Assembly (NCBI RefSeq): GCF_027942295.1
Contig: NZ_CP101416.1
Location: forward strand, 4,665,582 to 4,729,581
Source of the DNA: Pseudanabaena sp. Chao 1811
GTDB lineage: Bacteria; Cyanobacteriota; Cyanobacteriia; Pseudanabaenales; Pseudanabaenaceae
Length of the DNA stretch: 64,000 bases
Reading direction: 5' to 3'
Below the pieces are notes generated by a model that had not been told where the DNA came from, did no database searches, and saw only the letters and a program-made list of their open reading frames with translations. How positions within the stretch are numbered: position 1 is the first letter of the stretch; every line of letters begins with the position of its first letter. The translations under genes and the position numbers were made by a program. Below are positions 1-9,313 of this stretch, piece after piece.

Positions 1-2
1 AA

Positions 3-1067
3 GCGCAACTCGCCAAAAGTTTTCCCAATATCAATCGCGTCTTGCCGCAGGAACAGTTTTTTGATTTTCTCCTGTGGGGCAGAACTCCTGATTGGCCATG
101 GGCAAAGCAGGGCATTGTCGTATTTCTGGGAGGGGATCAGTTTTTTGCCTTAGCGATCGCTAAACGACTGGGCTACAAAACTCTAATCTATGCCGAGTGG
201 GAGGCAAGATGGTATCACTGGGTGGATTTTTTTGCAGTGCGAAATGAGGCGATCGCCACTAAAATTCCTAGCTCATTTCGACACAAAGCACAGGTAATTG
301 GGGACTTAATGGTGGATCGCCTAGATTCCCAGCCGCAATCAGAATCGCTCTCCCAGAAGCGCATTTGTTTTATGCCAGGATCAAAGGGACACAAACTGAA
401 GATTGGTGTGCCTCTAGTTGTGGCGATCGCCGATATTTTGCACCAAAAGTATCCTGACATTGAACTAGCGATCGCCCTTGCGCCTACGACGACACCCGAA
501 ATTTTAGCGACCTATGCCCAGTTCAGTTTTCCGACCGCAGATAGTGAGGGATCGACGGCAAACTTGGTCGATAGCAACTTATTAACCACAAAGGGAACAA
601 CCATCAAGATTCATCGTGAATTCCCTGCCCATGCTCTCATCAAGAGTAGTCAACTATGCGTTACTACCGTTGGCGCAAATACTGCGGAGCTTGCCTCGCT
701 TCATCAACCGATGATCGTCCTTTTGCCAACAAATTTTGCGGATATAAAGGTTGGTTGGGATGGAATATTGGGATTATTGGCAACTGCGCCAATACTAGGT
801 AAGGTACTAGCCAAATTAATTAATTCCACCCTGATTTCTCAAATTCAGAAAAAAGGTCAATTACTAGCTTGGCCGAACATCTGGGCAGGTGAAGTGATCG
901 TGCCAGAACTTTTAGGAGAACTTACGCCCACCCAAGTTACGGAGCAAATTTTGTTTTATCTGGATCATCCTGAAGAACTAGAGAAAATGCGCGATCGCTT
1001 AAAACAAGTCTGCGGAGAAGCAGGTGCAGCCAGTAAACTCGCCGCAATGGTCATCAACGCAATATAA
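3..1067 (+). CDS. Lipid-A-disaccharide synthase-like glycosyltransferase (5' partial)
   Basis: The reading frame is open to the left edge, so the gene starts outside the window. The TTG at position 42 is not a convincing start because coding sense continues upstream of it. The protein looks like the cyanobacterial lipid-A-disaccharide-synthase-related family. It has a Rossmann-like region (VVFLGGDQFFAL) and a second-domain motif (ICFMPGSKGHKLK) where the related LpxB fold binds the nucleotide sugar. A TTVGANTAELASLHQPMIV stretch corresponds to the SGTVNLETAL region of LpxB. The true lpxB is elsewhere in this window (11146-12327), so this is a paralogue of unknown acceptor. It ends at a strong hairpin terminator. 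The substrate is not predictable from what is visible. Confidence 0.7.
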   Translation, partial: AQLAKSFPNINRVLPQEQFFDFLLWGRTPDWPWAKQGIVVFLGGDQFFALAIAKRLGYKTLIYAEWEARWYHWVDFFAVRNEAIATKIPSSFRHKAQVIGDLMVDRLDSQPQSESLSQKRICFMPGSKGHKLKIGVPLVVAIADILHQKYPDIELAIALAPTTTPEILATYAQFSFPTADSEGSTANLVDSNLLTTKGTTIKIHREFPAHALIKSSQLCVTTVGANTAELASLHQPMIVLLPTNFADIKVGWDGILGLLATAPILGKVLAKLINSTLISQIQKKGQLLAWPNIWAGEVIVPELLGELTPTQVTEQILFYLDHPEELEKMRDRLKQVCGEAGAASKLAAMVINAI

Positions 1068-1090
1068 AAGCCTCGCAATGCGAGGCTTTT
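1067..1090 (+). terminator. Rho-independent terminator of the LpxB-like gene
   Basis: A hairpin with stem AAAAGCCTCGC and its complement GCGAGGCTTTT lies directly at the stop codon and ends in a T run. Confidence 0.75.
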
Positions 1091-1099
1091 ATATTTGCA

Positions 1100-1170
1100 C
1101 TTTGAGAGAGGGTTTGCTACGCAAACCCTCTCTCAAAGACCGTTTTAAATTATCCCGAACTCGCGTTAAC
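1100..1170. repeat. Dispersed palindromic repeat, family R1, copy 1
   Basis: A near-perfect hairpin at 1100-1138 (arm CTTTGAGAGAGGGTTTG) is followed by an arm containing TATCCCGAACTCGCGTTAA. The same composite occurs in inverted orientation at 60947-61016, more than 59 kb away. Conservation extends beyond the hairpin, so this is a mobile or dispersed repeat and not only a terminator. Confidence 0.75.
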
Positions 1171-1200
1171 AAAAAAGAGTTCGCAATGCGAACTCTTTTT
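1171..1200. terminator. Hairpin terminator downstream of msrA
   Basis: A palindrome (AAAAAGAGTTCGC, short loop, GCGAACTCTTTTT) lies 6 bp beyond the msrA stop. It could serve both strands. Confidence 0.6.
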
Positions 1201-1205
1201 ACAAT

Positions 1206-1868
1206 TTAAGCGACTGTGGCAGCAGGGTAGCAAACATTTGTACCACCTAAACCACAATAGCCATTGGGATTTTTAGCAAGATATTGCTGATGATAGCCCT
1301 CAGCATAATAAAACTCGCCTACATCGCGAATTTCGGTAGTAATACCTTGCTTCATTCCCGAAGCCTTCAGGGCATCTTGATATACTTCTCGCGAATCCTC
1401 CGCTAACTTGCGTTGGACATCGTTGTATACATAAATGCCTGAGCGATATTGAGTACCATGATCATTGCCCTGACGCATCCCCTGAGTGGGATTATGGGAC
1501 TCCCAAAAGACTTTTAGCAAATCGGAGTAGCTAATTACCTTGGGATCGTACACAACTAGGACAACTTCATTGTGGCCAGTCATGCCAGAGCAAACCTCTT
1601 CGTAGGTAGGGTTAGGTGTTAAGCCTGCGGCATAACCGACAGCCGTTACATAAATACCCTTTTGTTGCCAGAAGCGACGTTCTGCCCCCCAAAAACAACC
1701 GAGTCCAAACACCGCCGTCTCCATCCCTTCAGGGAAAGGTGGTTTCAGTGAATTGCCATTCACAAAATGATGGGATGCCGTAGGAATAGCTGTAGTTCTA
1801 CCAGAAAGAGCATCCGCCGCAGTTGGAAGTGTTGATTTTTTACCAAGTCCAAATAACATAATGCTCAC
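1206..1868 (-). CDS. msrA: Peptide-methionine (S)-S-oxide reductase MsrA
   Basis: Repairs oxidised methionine (the S-sulfoxide) in proteins, using thioredoxin. The family signature GCFWG is present with catalytic Cys58. The aromatic and acidic substrate pocket follows ([33 protein letters not shown]), and a C-terminal resolving Cys sits in the NGYCGLGG region. The 220-residue length includes an N-terminal stretch ([11 protein letters not shown]) common to cyanobacterial and plant MsrA. The ATG at 1859 (MLFGLGKK) is an alternative start. The gene is monocistronic and faces hairpins at its 3' end. Confidence 0.95.
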   Translation of the reverse strand: MSIMLFGLGKKSTLPTAADALSGRTTAIPTASHHFVNGNSLKPPFPEGMETAVFGLGCFWGAERRFWQQKGIYVTAVGYAAGLTPNPTYEEVCSGMTGHNEVVLVVYDPKVISYSDLLKVFWESHNPTQGMRQGNDHGTQYRSGIYVYNDVQRKLAEDSREVYQDALKASGMKQGITTEIRDVGEFYYAEGYHQQYLAKNPNGYCGLGGTNVCYPAATVA

Positions 1869-2035
1869 TAAAAAAGTTAAAAATATTTAGCATTCGCATA
1901 AGAGGTATACCCCTCATTTGGTGCTGAATTGTTATATGAAAAAGTTCTAATAGTTAAACTGACATCCAGCGATCGCTGATATGCACAGATATAGATCTTG
2001 TAAAGATCCTCTTTATGCATTTATCTCATAAAAAA

Positions 2036-2053
2036 CTAGGGGCATCAGCCCCT
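2036..2053 (-). terminator. Small hairpin after the DUF1816 gene
   Basis: The GGGGCATCAGCCCC hairpin lies about 25 bp past the stop of the minus-strand DUF1816 gene. Confidence 0.45.
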
Positions 2054-2076
2054 GAATTCATTCATCAATTTAGTGA

Positions 2077-2373
2077 CTACAGAGTCTGACCGCTAAATGC
2101 AGGAAAACGGTCGAACTTAAAATCCAGTGAGTCGTCATAAATAGTCAGCTTTTCAGGCTTACAGCGTTTAACTGATACTGCCAAACCTTTCGAGCCTTCT
2201 GATTCCAAATCTTCTATATAGCCGATTTTTGCAGTCTCAGCTTCAGATTCATCAATGAAAGGACCAAAGTAATAGGTGCAACGTGGTGAATCGGTGACAA
2301 TTTCGACCCACACAGCCAAACCAAACGTTTCGAGAACTGAGGTAAAGATATTCTTAAACAAATTACCACCCAT
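2077..2373 (-). CDS. DUF1816 domain protein
   Basis: A 98-residue protein. The core WVEIVTDSPRCTYYFGPFIDESEAE matches the cyanobacteria-specific DUF1816 family, whose members are short and sometimes related to phycobilisome linker-like proteins. There is no signal peptide or membrane helix. The proline-cysteine-aromatic motif followed by an acidic helix and a basic SVKRCKPEKLTIYDD tail is typical. The function is unknown. It stands alone between msrA and rlmB, and the upstream 150 bp is AT-rich. Confidence 0.8.
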   Translation of the reverse strand: MGGNLFKNIFTSVLETFGLAVWVEIVTDSPRCTYYFGPFIDESEAETAKIGYIEDLESEGSKGLAVSVKRCKPEKLTIYDDSLDFKFDRFPAFSGQTL

Positions 2374-2521
2374 GAGTTTACATAGCTAAAGTGAATGGTT
2401 TAGGTGAATGAGAAAGACTTAAATTCAAGGCGGTTTCTACCTTAACTTAATATAACTTAAAAAAGCAGTGCTTCAATTTAAATCTTTCCCTCCATATGTT
2501 TATATAACTTAAAACATGACT

Positions 2522-4003
2522 TCAAGACAAATTGTTCAGGTTTAACGTATTGACCCAACGTTGTCTAAAAATCTCGTACAGAGCCATTCCAGTCGCCACC
2601 GATGCGTTTAAACTTTCTACTTTTCCATCTAAAGGTATAGATACGAGGAAGTCGCAATTTTTCTGAATAGAAAGACTCAATCCTTCTCCTTCTGCACCAA
2701 TTACTAAGGCGATCGCTCCAGTAAACTTGGCTTTGTGAATGGCATCACCTGCGCTTGCGACAGTTCCATAAACCCAGAAACCAGCTTCCTTAATTTTCTC
2801 AAGGGCACGATTGAGATTGACCACACGGGCAACGGGCAAGATTTCTAATGTACCTGCGGCAACTTTAGCGACAGTGGCAGTAATGCCTGCGGCACGACGT
2901 TGAGGAATCACGAGAGCTTGTGCGCCAAGGGCAGCAGCACTACGAATAATTGCGCCCAAGTTATGGGGATCAGTGATGCCATCAGCAATCACAATCACAG
3001 GGTTAGCAGATTTCTCTTTTGCCTTCACAATCAATTCATCAAGATCCGCATATTCATAGGCAGAAACTTGAACTGCGATCCCTTGATGTCTGCCATTTTC
3101 AGTAATCCGATCAAGGCGGGTATTGTCCACTTCATCAACTACAGCTCCTCCTGATTTTGCTTCATCAATGAGGGGCAAGAAGTCAGCAGAGTAGCGTAGT
3201 CTGGGTGTGACCCAAATACGGTTAATGCTGCGATCGCTATTTAGTACTGCTTCAACGGCATGACGACCATAGACAATATCAGGATTTGCTTCAGCTTGGC
3301 TGGGTGGCACAATCGCTAGCTCGCCATCGGGATCGAAGTTGCGCCCAACGGGTGGGAGAGAGCGTCTTTCAAAGTTGGGAACCGCTGGGCGATCGCCAAA
3401 ATTGCGATCGCGATCAAATTTGCGGTCAGGACGATCACCAAAATTGCGATCGCGATCAGAGCGATCAAATTTACGGTCAGGGCGATCACCGAAATCGCGA
3501 TTGCCACGATCAGAGCGCTCAGGGCGATCCCGATCAAACTTGCGATCGCCAAATTTCTTATCACCGAATTTTTTATCGCCGAACTTCTTTTCAGCAAACT
3601 TGTCCCCAATCTTTTTGGCGATCGGCTTGTCAAACTTGCGATCGAACCTAGGTTCAGATGCATCTGCTCGTCTCTCAAAACTCTTTTCGGGACGACGATC
3701 TGCATATTTGTCTGAATACTTGTCAGATTTGCCTGAATACTTAGAATCAGAGCGGCTATCTGAGCGCTTATCAAAGCTTCTATCTGAGGATTTGTAAGGT
3801 TTATCAAAGGACTTGTCAGAGGCTCGGTCTGGACGCTTATCCGAGCGCTTATCAGCATATTTGTCTGAATATTTACCAGCACGGCTGTCAGTACGCTTGT
3901 CCGAATATTTATCGAAAGACTTTTCTGGACGACTCTCGAAATTTCTATCTACGTCTCTATCGGACTTTTTCTTCTTCGATTTCAGTTTGGGTTGCGATGT
4001 CAT
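2522..4003 (-). CDS. rlmB: 23S rRNA (guanosine-2'-O)-methyltransferase RlmB-like, with long charged N-terminal extension
   Basis: A SpoU/TrmH-family 2'-O-methyltransferase. The C-terminal ~250 residues contain the substrate-binding domain ([12 protein letters not shown]) and the three SpoU motifs: [27 protein letters not shown] and [22 protein letters not shown]. These build the knotted SAM site. The first ~235 residues are a low-complexity Lys/Arg/Asp/Ser/Phe extension made of short repeats ([12 protein letters not shown], then repeated KKFGD units and DRPDRKFDR units). It is predicted disordered and may help bind RNA. The gene overlaps mrnC by 4 bp and is probably translated after it. Confidence 0.92.
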   Translation of the reverse strand: MTSQPKLKSKKKKSDRDVDRNFESRPEKSFDKYSDKRTDSRAGKYSDKYADKRSDKRPDRASDKSFDKPYKSSDRSFDKRSDSRSDSKYSGKSDKYSDKYADRRPEKSFERRADASEPRFDRKFDKPIAKKIGDKFAEKKFGDKKFGDKKFGDRKFDRDRPERSDRGNRDFGDRPDRKFDRSDRDRNFGDRPDRKFDRDRNFGDRPAVPNFERRSLPPVGRNFDPDGELAIVPPSQAEANPDIVYGRHAVEAVLNSDRSINRIWVTPRLRYSADFLPLIDEAKSGGAVVDEVDNTRLDRITENGRHQGIAVQVSAYEYADLDELIVKAKEKSANPVIVIADGITDPHNLGAIIRSAAALGAQALVIPQRRAAGITATVAKVAAGTLEILPVARVVNLNRALEKIKEAGFWVYGTVASAGDAIHKAKFTGAIALVIGAEGEGLSLSIQKNCDFLVSIPLDGKVESLNASVATGMALYEIFRQRWVNTLNLNNLS

Positions 4004-4392
4004 GGCGATGGGGGATCGATGTGGCTAAGTAGCTGAGTAAAAATTTGGTCGAGGCGATCGCGATCAGTTAAGTAAAGATAACCAATCAGCACCTCAAATC
4101 CTGTTGCCTTTTGATAAATACTAGGATCGACTTTACGTGGAACAGATCCCGCAGCGTTGCGTCCGCGTCTTACGAGATCGGACTCAAATTCTGTAAGATC
4201 AAGTTTTTCAAGAAGTTTGGCTTGTTGCTCTGCTCTAACTTGACTGACTACAAGTTGGTGATATTGCTTAGCAGTGCGTGGCGGGAGTAAGTAATGCAAT
4301 CGCATCTGCGTTTCATAGATAGCGTCTCCAATATAGGCTAGAGCAGAAGCTGGAATCTCAGCGATATTGTCAATGGTTAGGCTAAGAGACAT
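4000..4392 (-). CDS. mrnC: Mini-ribonuclease III (MrnC)
   Basis: A 130-residue RNase III catalytic domain without a double-stranded RNA-binding domain, as in Mini-III. In Bacillus this enzyme trims the 3' and 5' ends of 23S rRNA. The N-terminal motif [11 protein letters not shown] carries the metal-binding Asp23, and [12 protein letters not shown] supplies the second acidic helix. The [13 protein letters not shown] segment is characteristic. The gene lies directly upstream of the rRNA methyltransferase gene with a 4-bp overlap, so an rRNA-maturation operon is likely. Confidence 0.9.
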   Translation of the reverse strand: MSLSLTIDNIAEIPASALAYIGDAIYETQMRLHYLLPPRTAKQYHQLVVSQVRAEQQAKLLEKLDLTEFESDLVRRGRNAAGSVPRKVDPSIYQKATGFEVLIGYLYLTDRDRLDQIFTQLLSHIDPPSP

Positions 4393-4817
4393 TACAGAAT
4401 AATGCCGTTACACGATAGTTAGTTTGCTTAAGTTACGTTTAGACAAAAATGTTTAGATACTGACTTAGATACTTAACATTTACATTTATTTTAGACACTG
4501 ATGGGCAAGCAATGCTTGCCCATCAGTGTTGATAAATTTTGTCTTACTTACATCATAAGTTGATTCTGCCTAAATCGGCACAATCTCAAGACAATAGATT
4601 TAGATAGAGGTTTTTATTCTTCGGTGAAATAACACTAGCAAGCCTATTGAATCCTGTAGTCTGATTTCACCATATATATAAAAACAAGAAGATTTGCCCC
4701 GTTTAATCTCCCCAAAGGTCTAGCACGAAATTTTGTTCAATTTTTTTGCTCGACTCAAGTATTAAATTTTTACGTCGAGTTTTATCTCGATATATCTAGC
4801 TGGTGATTGACTTTAGA
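4393..4817. other. Gene-poor interval between mrnC and the STAS gene
   Basis: I see no coding sequence. It contains one strong palindrome at 4495-4529 (ACACTGATGGGCAAGC arm, 3-bp loop) and AT-rich DNA elsewhere. The palindrome resembles the single-hairpin repeats scattered through the window. Confidence 0.5.
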
Positions 4818-5207
4818 CTAGTCCTTTTTGGGTTGATCAATTTTTGCCAGAGCTTCATCGATTGAGGTCTGGAGCGACAGGAATTGGTCTAAGCGAACTA
4901 GTTTGACAGTTTGAGTAACTCTAGGATTGGTAATAATCTGAAGAGTACCATTCAGTCCCTGAGTTTTTTTTGCCATTTGCACCAAAACCCCAAGACCAGA
5001 GCTATCGACAAAATCAATGGTTGACAGATCTAAAATCACGTTAGAAGGACCATCCTCAACGCATTTGCCAATTACCTTTTTAAAGGCTGGCTCAGAGAAA
5101 GCGTCGAGAAGACCTGTGAGGCGGATCAATTGATAGGTGTCCTTGACTTCGCGGCTGCCTCGTAAACTCACAGTCAGGGTTAGCGGTTCAGGAATAATGA
5201 CCTCCAA
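4818..5207 (-). CDS. STAS-domain anti-sigma factor antagonist
   Basis: A 129-residue single STAS domain (SpoIIAA/RsbV-like). The phosphorylatable Ser region is LSTIDFVDSSGLGVLVQMAK, where the DSSG motif marks the site used by the partner anti-sigma kinase. Such proteins release sigma factors or act in partner-switching two-component outputs. No kinase partner is adjacent here; another STAS and a HATPase gene lie at 62.6-63.4 kb. The product is cytosolic, and the gene is probably monocistronic and divergent from gatA. Confidence 0.9.
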   Translation of the reverse strand: MEVIIPEPLTLTVSLRGSREVKDTYQLIRLTGLLDAFSEPAFKKVIGKCVEDGPSNVILDLSTIDFVDSSGLGVLVQMAKKTQGLNGTLQIITNPRVTQTVKLVRLDQFLSLQTSIDEALAKIDQPKKD

Positions 5208-5353
5208 GCGGTGCGAACGTACCTTAATTTGCGGGTATATTGTATTTGCTTTCTCGGCACTTGTCCAGAAAATTTGTTAAATTACCCCATCGTTAGCATT
5301 AGCTGGTTTAGTTTTATAATTGGGATTCTGCCCAATAACCCATCAGATTGTTT

Positions 5354-6814
5354 ATGTCATCGATCGCCCAAATTCGGCAAACCTTAATCAATAAAGAGCG
5401 ATCAGCAACTGAAATTGCTCAAGAGTTTTTAGATCGCATTGATCGGCTAGAACCGAAATTACATAGTTTTGTCACTGTTACTCCCGAAGTGGCGATCGCC
5501 CAAGCAAAGGTCATTGATGCCGCGATCGCCGCAGGTGAAACCTTGCCAGCACTGGCAGGTGTCCCCCTTGGCATGAAAGACAATATGTGCGTCAAAGGGA
5601 TGCCTACCACCTGTGGCTCCAATATGCTCAGAAATTTTGTACCACCCTATGAAGCAACGATTACGGCAAAATTGCGCGAAGCTGGAGCCGTGATGGTTGG
5701 TAAAACCAACCTCGATGAGTTTGCAATGGGTAGCTCTACAGAAAATTCAGCGATCGCCCAGACTACGAATCCTTGGAATACGGACTATGTTCCGGGAGGA
5801 TCGTCAGGTGGCTCGGCAGCAGCAGTTTCTAGCGGTGAATGTGTCATTGCTACAGGTTCCGATACGGGTGGCTCGATTCGTCAACCTGCTTCCTATTGTG
5901 GTGTGGTAGGACTAAAGCCTACCTATGGACTAGTTTCCAGATTTGGGTTAGTTGCCTTTGCTTCATCCCTCGATCAAATTGGACCTTTTGCTAACACCGT
6001 TGAAGATGCAGCAATTTTCTTGGGCGCGATCGCAGGTTATGACCCTAAGGATTCAACAAGCATTAAGACAGAGATTCCTGACTATGCAGCTTTATTAACC
6101 CCTGATTTGACTCAATCCCTCAAGGGCAAAAAAGTTGGAGTGATTACCGAAACCTTCGGCGAAGGTTTAGATAGTGAAGTAGAAGCTGCGGTCAGAAAAG
6201 CGATCGCCCATTTCGAGAGCATGGGTGCAGAGGTCTACGAAATTTCCTGTCCGCGTTTCCGTTATGGATTGCCCACCTATTACATCATTGCTCCATCAGA
6301 GGCATCAGCAAACCTCGCTCGTTATGATGGCGTAAAGTATGGCTTGCGGGATGAAAATGCCGATAATTTGCTGAGTATGTATGAAAATACTCGCGAACAA
6401 GGCTTTGGGGCAGAGGTCAAGCGACGGATCATGATTGGGACATATGTATTGTCCGCAGGTTATTACGATGCCTATTACCTGAAGGCGCAGAAAGTCAGAA
6501 CTTTGATTGTGCAAGACTTCCAAAAAGCCTTTGAAAAAGTTGATGTTTTAGTCTGCCCCACAGCTCCGACTACCGCTTTCCAAGCTGGCAGTAAAACTGA
6601 AGATCCCCTTGGGATGTATCTATCGGATTTGATGACTATTCCTGTCAACCTTGCGGGACTACCTGGAATTAGCATTCCCTGCGGGTTTGACTCTAAAGGT
6701 TTACCCATCGGTCTCCAGTTAGTTGCTAATGTCTTGCGAGAAGACGTGTTGCTGCAAGTTGCCTACGCCTATGAGCAATCAACGGAATGGCACAAGCGCC
6801 AACCTACGCTATAA
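5354..6814 (+). CDS. gatA: Asp-tRNA(Asn)/Glu-tRNA(Gln) amidotransferase subunit A
   Basis: The amidase subunit of GatCAB, which hydrolyses glutamine to supply ammonia for mischarged tRNA in organisms lacking GlnRS. Amidase-signature residues are visible: Lys75 (GVPLGMKDN), Ser150 in [14 protein letters not shown] and nucleophile Ser174 in [11 protein letters not shown]. The 486-residue length is normal. I chose the ATG at 5354 (MSSIAQIRQ) over an in-frame TTG six bases upstream. It ends at a terminator shared with the convergent protease gene. Confidence 0.97.
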   Translation: MSSIAQIRQTLINKERSATEIAQEFLDRIDRLEPKLHSFVTVTPEVAIAQAKVIDAAIAAGETLPALAGVPLGMKDNMCVKGMPTTCGSNMLRNFVPPYEATITAKLREAGAVMVGKTNLDEFAMGSSTENSAIAQTTNPWNTDYVPGGSSGGSAAAVSSGECVIATGSDTGGSIRQPASYCGVVGLKPTYGLVSRFGLVAFASSLDQIGPFANTVEDAAIFLGAIAGYDPKDSTSIKTEIPDYAALLTPDLTQSLKGKKVGVITETFGEGLDSEVEAAVRKAIAHFESMGAEVYEISCPRFRYGLPTYYIIAPSEASANLARYDGVKYGLRDENADNLLSMYENTREQGFGAEVKRRIMIGTYVLSAGYYDAYYLKAQKVRTLIVQDFQKAFEKVDVLVCPTAPTTAFQAGSKTEDPLGMYLSDLMTIPVNLAGLPGISIPCGFDSKGLPIGLQLVANVLREDVLLQVAYAYEQSTEWHKRQPTL

Positions 6815-6848
6815 ACAAAAAAGCCTTGCAGAGCAAGGCTTTTTTGTT
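6814..6848. terminator. Bidirectional terminator between gatA and the protease gene
   Basis: AACAAAAAAGCCTTGC, a 3-bp loop, and the complementary arm ending in TTTTTTGTT. It is flanked by A and T runs on both sides, so it can stop transcription from either convergent gene. Confidence 0.8.
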
Positions 6849-6853
6849 GGGAT

Positions 6854-8314
6854 TTATCGCAACTTTTTCACAATAAGTTGATAAGCTCCTCTACCTGTGC
6901 GATCGAACGCATTGACTATCGTTTTATAGGTTCCTGTGAAAGGTAGTTCAACGGTCATAGAGGCATTATTACGGCTAGGTAAGCCATTGTTTTCCTTTAA
7001 AACTTTGCTATTTGGGGCAAATAGAACTAAATAAGGATGAAAATCAGCGCTAATTAGCTCAATTTTCACAACTTGCCCTGCTCGTCCATTAAAACTAAAG
7101 GTGTCGAAAAGACTGCCATCCCTAGCTAAAACACGACTTTGAGAGCCTAAAATGCCATTTTTTTGCAAAAGCACTTCGCGATCGCCTGTTGCATCTGCGG
7201 TGAAGTTATTGCTCAAACGTCCTGAGATTGTAAAGGAGCCAGCTTCCCCGACTTCGTAGGAATTAGCATAGAGCGTATATCTGCCTGTGCTAGGTAAGGT
7301 AATAGCAAGACGAGCATTTTTACCGCCACCGCCATCATCATCTTCTGCAATCTTGCGCCCTTTCGGATCAAATAACACTAAATAGGGATCGATACCATTA
7401 CCGCGCATCTCGATCACCACCGATTGACCTGCTTGACCTTGAAATTGATAAGCTTTGTAATAGCTACCATCGGGCAAGGTTTTGTCATTGGCATTGAGAG
7501 TGGCAGCGATCGCATTGCCATCAAGGGTCAAGGTACTGGGACTTGGCAGACTAGCTGTGGAATTATTCGTAATCGTGCCTTGGCGGACAGCCGCAATAAA
7601 TTGATTCACGGTATCTGCTTCGATCGCTAGTCCAATACCGCTATTAGTAGAGTTAGGTGTAAAAATTGCGGTATTTACGCCCACCAGTTCACCACGACTA
7701 TTGAGCAAAGGACCTCCCGAATTTCCAGGATTGAGGGCAGCATCGGTTTGTAATAATTTGCGATCGCGATCGATACGGCTGATGATGCCTGTGGTGAGTG
7801 TCCCCGCAAAGCGCCCAAAGGGATTCCCAATCGCAAAAGCTCGCTGCCCCACTTGAATACCACTGGAAGTCGCGATCGGAATTGTCGGTAAACTGGTCGT
7901 CACGCCCTCTAGCTTAATCAAGGCAAGATCTGGATTGCGGGTGCTAGCTATCACGACACCACGAAATCGACGCTTATCGCTGAGGACAACATTGACTGTA
8001 GTGACACCCCGCACAACATGGGCATTGGTCAAAATCAACCCCGTAGGATCAATGATTGAGCCACTGCCACTACCACTTTGAGATTGGATAGATACAACCG
8101 CAGGACTAGCTAATTTATAAACGCGAATATTCGTATCTTCATCGGATTGGGCATGAACTGGGGTGGATGCAACGAAAGGAAGGGTTGCGATCGCACTCAT
8201 ACCAATGCTAAGCAAAAAACTAGAGGCAAGCAAATTCACAAAGCTTGTTTTGATGCTCTTGTTGATCCCCTTTTTTATCTCTTTTTCCACAACGCCATCC
8301 TCAAACACAGTCAT
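6854..8314 (-). CDS. Secreted trypsin-like (HtrA-type) serine protease with two PPC domains
   Basis: 486 residues. A hydrophobic export segment lies around residues 27-55 (ending VHAQS). A trypsin-like protease domain follows with catalytic triad His99 (TNAHVV), Asp129 (NPDLALI) and Ser199 (NPGNSGGP). Two beta-sandwich prepeptidase C-terminal (PPC) domains occupy roughly 258-360 and 375-485, each with a YLVLFDPKG or YLVLFAPNS type strand. There is no PDZ domain, so it is not a standard DegP/HhoA despite the similar protease core. It is likely periplasmic or extracellular. The gene is convergent with gatA, and a MITE lies just upstream of its start. Confidence 0.9.
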   Translation of the reverse strand: MTVFEDGVVEKEIKKGINKSIKTSFVNLLASSFLLSIGMSAIATLPFVASTPVHAQSDEDTNIRVYKLASPAVVSIQSQSGSGSGSIIDPTGLILTNAHVVRGVTTVNVVLSDKRRFRGVVIASTRNPDLALIKLEGVTTSLPTIPIATSSGIQVGQRAFAIGNPFGRFAGTLTTGIISRIDRDRKLLQTDAALNPGNSGGPLLNSRGELVGVNTAIFTPNSTNSGIGLAIEADTVNQFIAAVRQGTITNNSTASLPSPSTLTLDGNAIAATLNANDKTLPDGSYYKAYQFQGQAGQSVVIEMRGNGIDPYLVLFDPKGRKIAEDDDGGGGKNARLAITLPSTGRYTLYANSYEVGEAGSFTISGRLSNNFTADATGDREVLLQKNGILGSQSRVLARDGSLFDTFSFNGRAGQVVKIELISADFHPYLVLFAPNSKVLKENNGLPSRNNASMTVELPFTGTYKTIVNAFDRTGRGAYQLIVKKLR

Positions 8315-8322
8315 TTTTTATC

Positions 8323-8500
8323 TATAGCAGTTTTCAAATGAGCATATAGCGCTTTGGGTTGTGTTCCCGCCTTCGGCGGGGACACAACCCTCTACTTCAC
8401 TAGATTGGTATACGCTATATGCTCATTTAAAAACAAAAAATTAATCTCGGTAAGGTTTTTGCTCTTTCATTTTGCTGACGGCAAATTGAAAACTGCTATA
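8323..8500. repeat. Two-hairpin MITE family R2, copy 1 (with an internal palindrome inserted)
   Basis: The element is bounded by TATAGCAG and its complement CTGCTATA. It has a first hairpin (TTTTCAAATGAGCATATAGCG against a matching arm at 8413-8432), a linker (ATCTCGGTAAGGTTTTT) and a second hairpin built on TTTTGCTGACGGCAAA. The first hairpin carries an extra palindrome at 8356-8391 (GGGTTGTGTTCCCGCC arm). Related copies lie at 31381-31485 and 58486-58576. The rest of the 8315-8669 gap is AT-rich and featureless apart from a small hairpin near 8600-8625. Confidence 0.7.
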
Positions 8501-8669
8501 ACACCAATGTAGACCATCTACTACAGCTTCTTGTTTCCAAAATCTATACTGCCTTACCAATTGTGAAAATATTTAGTATGTGCAGATTTTTGGGTTTATG
8601 GAAGCGTGAAGGGTTACGCTTCCATAAAACATTTAAAATTGCTATAGCTATATCAGATGTAGAAATCCT

Positions 8670-9194
8670 ATGGAAAGTCAGAAGATCAGAGCTCTACAAA
8701 ATATCTTCAGTTCTAGACTAGATACCTTGAGTCATCTCTTAGATGTAGCGGAGAGTCATTTCGGAGAGAGTATAGGGTCTCTATTGCAGCAACGTATAGC
8801 ACCTGATATGTTTCCTTTCGGTACACAGATTGCATTTACCTGCAACCAGCCCCGTAACTTTGCATTGTGGTGCTTAGGACAGGCGGAAAGCAACCTCAAC
8901 CCGAATGTAGACTCTTTAGCTGAAGCTCATGGTCATATTGCATCGACTCAAGAACTGCTGAAGAGTATCAATGTTGCTGATGTAAAACTTTCAGAGATAA
9001 AGCGCATTGATTTTGGACAAGGGTTGTATGCGGAAGTCCTTGGACTCATTTATGTAGATGATTTTCTGATGCCAAACTTTTATTTCCACATGACGACGGC
9101 CTATGACATTATGCGGATGGCAGGAGCACCAATCGGCAAGCGCGATTTTATGAAGCATTTCTTGCCCTTCGTAAAACATCAGGATAATGGATAA
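8670..9194 (+). CDS. DUF1993 family protein
   Basis: 174 residues, predicted all-helical and DinB-like. The DUF1993 features are visible: an N-terminal LDTLSHLLDVAESHFG, a central DMFPFGTQIAFTCNQPRNFALW and a C-terminal MPNFYFHMTTAYDIMRMAGAPIGKRDFMK. Family members resemble DinB metal-binding four-helix bundles, and no biochemical role is established. There is no signal peptide. It is isolated: MITE R2 lies upstream and palindromic repeat R3 overlaps its stop codon. Confidence 0.8.
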   Translation: MESQKIRALQNIFSSRLDTLSHLLDVAESHFGESIGSLLQQRIAPDMFPFGTQIAFTCNQPRNFALWCLGQAESNLNPNVDSLAEAHGHIASTQELLKSINVADVKLSEIKRIDFGQGLYAEVLGLIYVDDFLMPNFYFHMTTAYDIMRMAGAPIGKRDFMKHFLPFVKHQDNG

Positions 9195-9295
9195 GTAGCT
9201 ATGCATAATTAAAAAATAGAACCAAAAGCTGTGGCGCACGCTGCGCGTGCGCCACAGCTTTTAGGTTTTTATATTTAATTGCGCCCAACTACTTA
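9192..9295. repeat. Palindromic repeat family R3, copy 1
   Basis: A central palindrome at 9224-9262 (AAAAGCTGTGGCGCACGC arm) is flanked by TAAGTAGCT on the left and AGTTGGGCGCAATTAAATAT (read on the minus strand) on the right. A second copy in opposite orientation lies at 15633-15720. The left end overlaps the stop codon of the DUF1993 gene. Confidence 0.7.
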
Positions 9296-9313
9296 GTTAA
9301 TCACTGAAATAGT

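Noticed and set aside
3286..3882. Overlapping ORFs on both strands opposite the rlmB extension
   Set aside because: They are Arg/Ser/Leu-rich or Ile/Ala-rich shadows generated by the repeated GCGATC-rich codons of the real minus-strand gene.
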